Source: Geomonas anaerohicana (GTDB taxonomy: Bacteria > Desulfobacterota > Desulfuromonadia > Geobacterales > Geobacteraceae). From it: a stretch of DNA of 64,000 bases. A program made the position numbers and the translations under genes. Positions 62,480 through 64,000 of the stretch are shown here, piece by piece (position 1 is the first letter of the stretch; each line of letters begins with the position of its first letter). The DNA lies in assembly GCF_016458305.1 (NCBI RefSeq), contig NZ_JAEMHL010000001.1:760111-824110 (forward strand), written 5' to 3'. Below the pieces are notes generated by a model. The model was given only the letters and a program-made list of their open reading frames with translations, had not been told where the DNA came from and made no database searches.

Positions 62480-62701
62480 TTATGCCAGTTTGAAGCGGCC
62501 TACTATCTGTTGCAGCTCTGCCGCAAGGCCGGACATGTGTGTCGCCGCATTGGCTGTCTCGTGGGCGCCTCCCGCCGTCTCGGAAACCACGTCGGTTATG
62601 GTGCCGATGTTGGCCGTAATCTCGCCGGTGACGGCGGTCTGTTGTTCGGCCGCGGTCGCGATCTGGTGGATCTGGGAGGTGAGCTCGTTGATGGCGTTCA
62701 T
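62480..62701 (-). pseudogene. C-terminal end of an MCP signalling domain (after a deletion)
   Basis: 73 residues starting INELTSQIHQIATAAEQQTA and ending LQQIVGRFKLA, the last helix of an MCP cytoplasmic domain. Its ATG overlaps the stop codon of the upstream NIT fragment (ATGA), so it could still be translated, but alone it lacks the signalling tip. It is the 3' part of the gene whose 5' part is 62698-63576. Confidence 0.85.
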
Positions 62702-63576
62702 GATGTCGTGGTGAGCACATCCTCGACCTGCTTCATGGTATCGATCTTCTCGGTAATGACCGGGAACCAGCTCTCGGCGGGGATGCCGAAGTGCCCGGAC
62801 AAGCCCCTCGACAGCACCGCTCCCCTGATCTCCTCGACCTTGCCGAAGACCGGCGCCTTCGCTTTCTCCTCGTAGGCTGCCAGCGCCTGCGGCGAACCGA
62901 ACTTGCGGAACAGGTCCAGGTAGTCCTGCTGAGCGGCGAGGATGGTCATGGTGCGCTGCAGTTTCTCCTGGTCCAGGACATCCGCTGCCAGCACAGCGTT
63001 CAAGGCCGCCCGTTCCTTCCCGGTTTCCTCCTTGGCTTTCACGAAGCTGTAGTAGGCCGTCGCCTGGCGCATCACCTCGCGCTTGCCGCTGGTCGTGGCC
63101 ACCGCGGCCACCACATCCATGTACGAGTTGATCAGTCCGGTGTAGAAGGTGTAGGCCTGGGCGCCGGTGACCTGGAGGGTGTCGATCCCGCTGCGGGTCT
63201 CCTTCAGCTTGGCGATGGCGCTTGCGGCAGCATCGAGGCTCGGTTTCACCACAACCACCGATGCCTCGTTCTTCTCAAGGAACGCCGCGACCGCTTCGAT
63301 TTCGTGGTCCACCTTGGCCCTCTGGCCAGTCAGTTCCTCGCGGAATTTTGTCCCTTTGGCGTTGAGGTAGCCGGAGGTGTAGCCGCGTTCTTTCTGGATC
63401 TGGTGCGACAACTCCCCTACCTGGACGGCAAGGGCGGTCAGCTTCTGGGTCTGGACCAGCCCTTCCAGGACGGCGTAGTCTTTCCTTGCGTTGTAAATGG
63501 AGAACACGATCATCCCGAGCACGGGGACGGCGATCATCAGCAATAGCTTGGTGCGGATCTTGAGATTCTGAAACAT
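62698..63576 (-). pseudogene. NIT-domain chemoreceptor, truncated by internal deletion
   Basis: 292 residues. An N-terminal membrane helix (LLLMIAVPVLGMIVFSIYNA) leads into a NIT (nitrate/nitrite-sensing) domain with LSHQIQKERGYTSGYLNAKG and SYMDVVAAVATTSGKREVMR. The protein breaks off at KQVEDVLTTTS, about where the second membrane helix should begin. The second helix, HAMP and most of the signalling domain (roughly 300 residues) are missing; the distal tip is out of frame directly after. AAGGAAGG precedes the ATG. Probably non-functional as a receptor, although the NIT half could still be made as a soluble-sensor membrane protein. Confidence 0.85.
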
Positions 63577-63944
63577 GGTAGTTCCTTCCTTTGCGCGGGG
63601 TTCTCCAGCCCTTGACCCCGCGCCACAGCGCGACTGGCGGCGCCTTATGACAGAAATGCTGTCTGCAGTTGATATCCATTTTCAGCTATCGGCGCGGCGG
63701 TAGGGAAACTTTAGGGAAAATTGCAGGGGGAGGACGGTGGCAAAGGCAATGGGAGTCAAAGGGGGCATGGGAGTTATGGGAGCGGGAAAAGCAGGTGCGT
63801 GAGGGGGTGATGGCCGTGGGGAGGCTGGGGCACGCCGGGAGCAGGCCGGGACAGGCCGGGACAGGCCGACTGGGAACTGGCAGGGAGCTGATTGGTTGGT
63901 TCAAATCCCCCCTGCCCCCCCTTTGTATAGACCGGAGTCAAGGG
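63577..63944. other. Region upstream of the MCP, nothing coding
   Basis: About 370 bp. CGCGCGGGG/CCCCGCGC near 63594-63626 forms a hairpin. AGGCCGGGAC is repeated three times at 63843-63871 (with one variant). No gene, promoter or RNA element is convincing. Confidence 0.4.
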
Positions 63945-64000
63945 TGACAGTCGTTCGGAGACATGGGTGACACTTTTTTATCGCCGATCCGGATCTCCCG
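63945..64000. mobile_element. Probable end of an insertion sequence at the window edge
   Basis: GGGTGACAGTCGTTCGGAGA followed by CATGGGTGACACTTTTTTAT contains two GGGTGACA words with GTTCGGAGACAT between them. Repeated TGTCACCC-type words near the end are typical of IS21/IS481-type elements, which would continue beyond base 64000. No transposase is in the window, so this is inference from the end sequence. Confidence 0.4.

Overview
The window looks like chromosomal DNA of a Geobacter/Geomonas-type member of the Desulfuromonadia. This rests on high G+C, six orphan hybrid-type histidine kinases with the AHDFNN H-box, a periplasmic tetraheme flavocytochrome c, methyl-accepting chemotaxis proteins, and several families of short GC-rich palindromic repeats between and inside genes. 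The assignment is by recognition, not by database search.

Layout. 1-8350 is the 3' half of the division/cell-wall (dcw) cluster: ftsW (end only), murG, murC, murB, ddl, ftsQ, ftsA, ftsZ, closed by a strong terminator. 8369-16300 carries a membrane sensor kinase and, on the other strand, an SOS-mutagenesis cassette lexA - imuB-like - dnaE2/imuC. The Y-family protein there has lost its catalytic acids. Both lexA and dnaE2 carry in-frame insertions made of palindromic repeats. 16300-17195 holds a 38-codon membrane-peptide gene with its own promoter and terminator, then thirteen copies of a 21-bp degenerate repeat. 17196-36200 holds a DMT exporter, a DUF2459 lipoprotein, an MCP, a receiver protein with Glu at the phospho-acceptor site, an NtrC/hybrid-kinase pair, two more hybrid kinases, a nucleotidyltransferase fused by deletion to an isomerase fragment, a methyltransferase, an HD-GYP response regulator and a lipoprotein. 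36267-50900 holds an AEC transporter with a LysR regulator, a RelE/HTH toxin-antitoxin pair, a sugar dehydrogenase, small membrane proteins, a giant DUF748/AsmA-like protein, a 7TM hybrid kinase, a TauE permease, an extradiol dioxygenase and a cupin. 51085-64000 holds an operator-like array ahead of a fumarate-reductase-type flavocytochrome c, an MFS exporter, a DUF922 protease, a glycine-rich secreted protein, ChaN, a PAS kinase behind a GEMM-I riboswitch with its own promoter and terminator, DUF4105 and DUF3015 proteins, an internally deleted NIT-domain MCP, and a probable insertion-sequence end.

How it fits together. The first 8 kb is core peptidoglycan precursor synthesis and Z-ring assembly. 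Most of the rest is signal transduction: six kinases that share catalytic cores but have different sensors, mostly without linked output regulators, plus c-di-GMP-related parts (an HD-GYP phosphodiesterase and a GEMM riboswitch). The SOS cassette looks self-regulated by a 16-bp palindrome that overlaps its -10 box. Repeat-driven remodelling is visible throughout: repeats inside coding regions, deletion junctions and tandem arrays.
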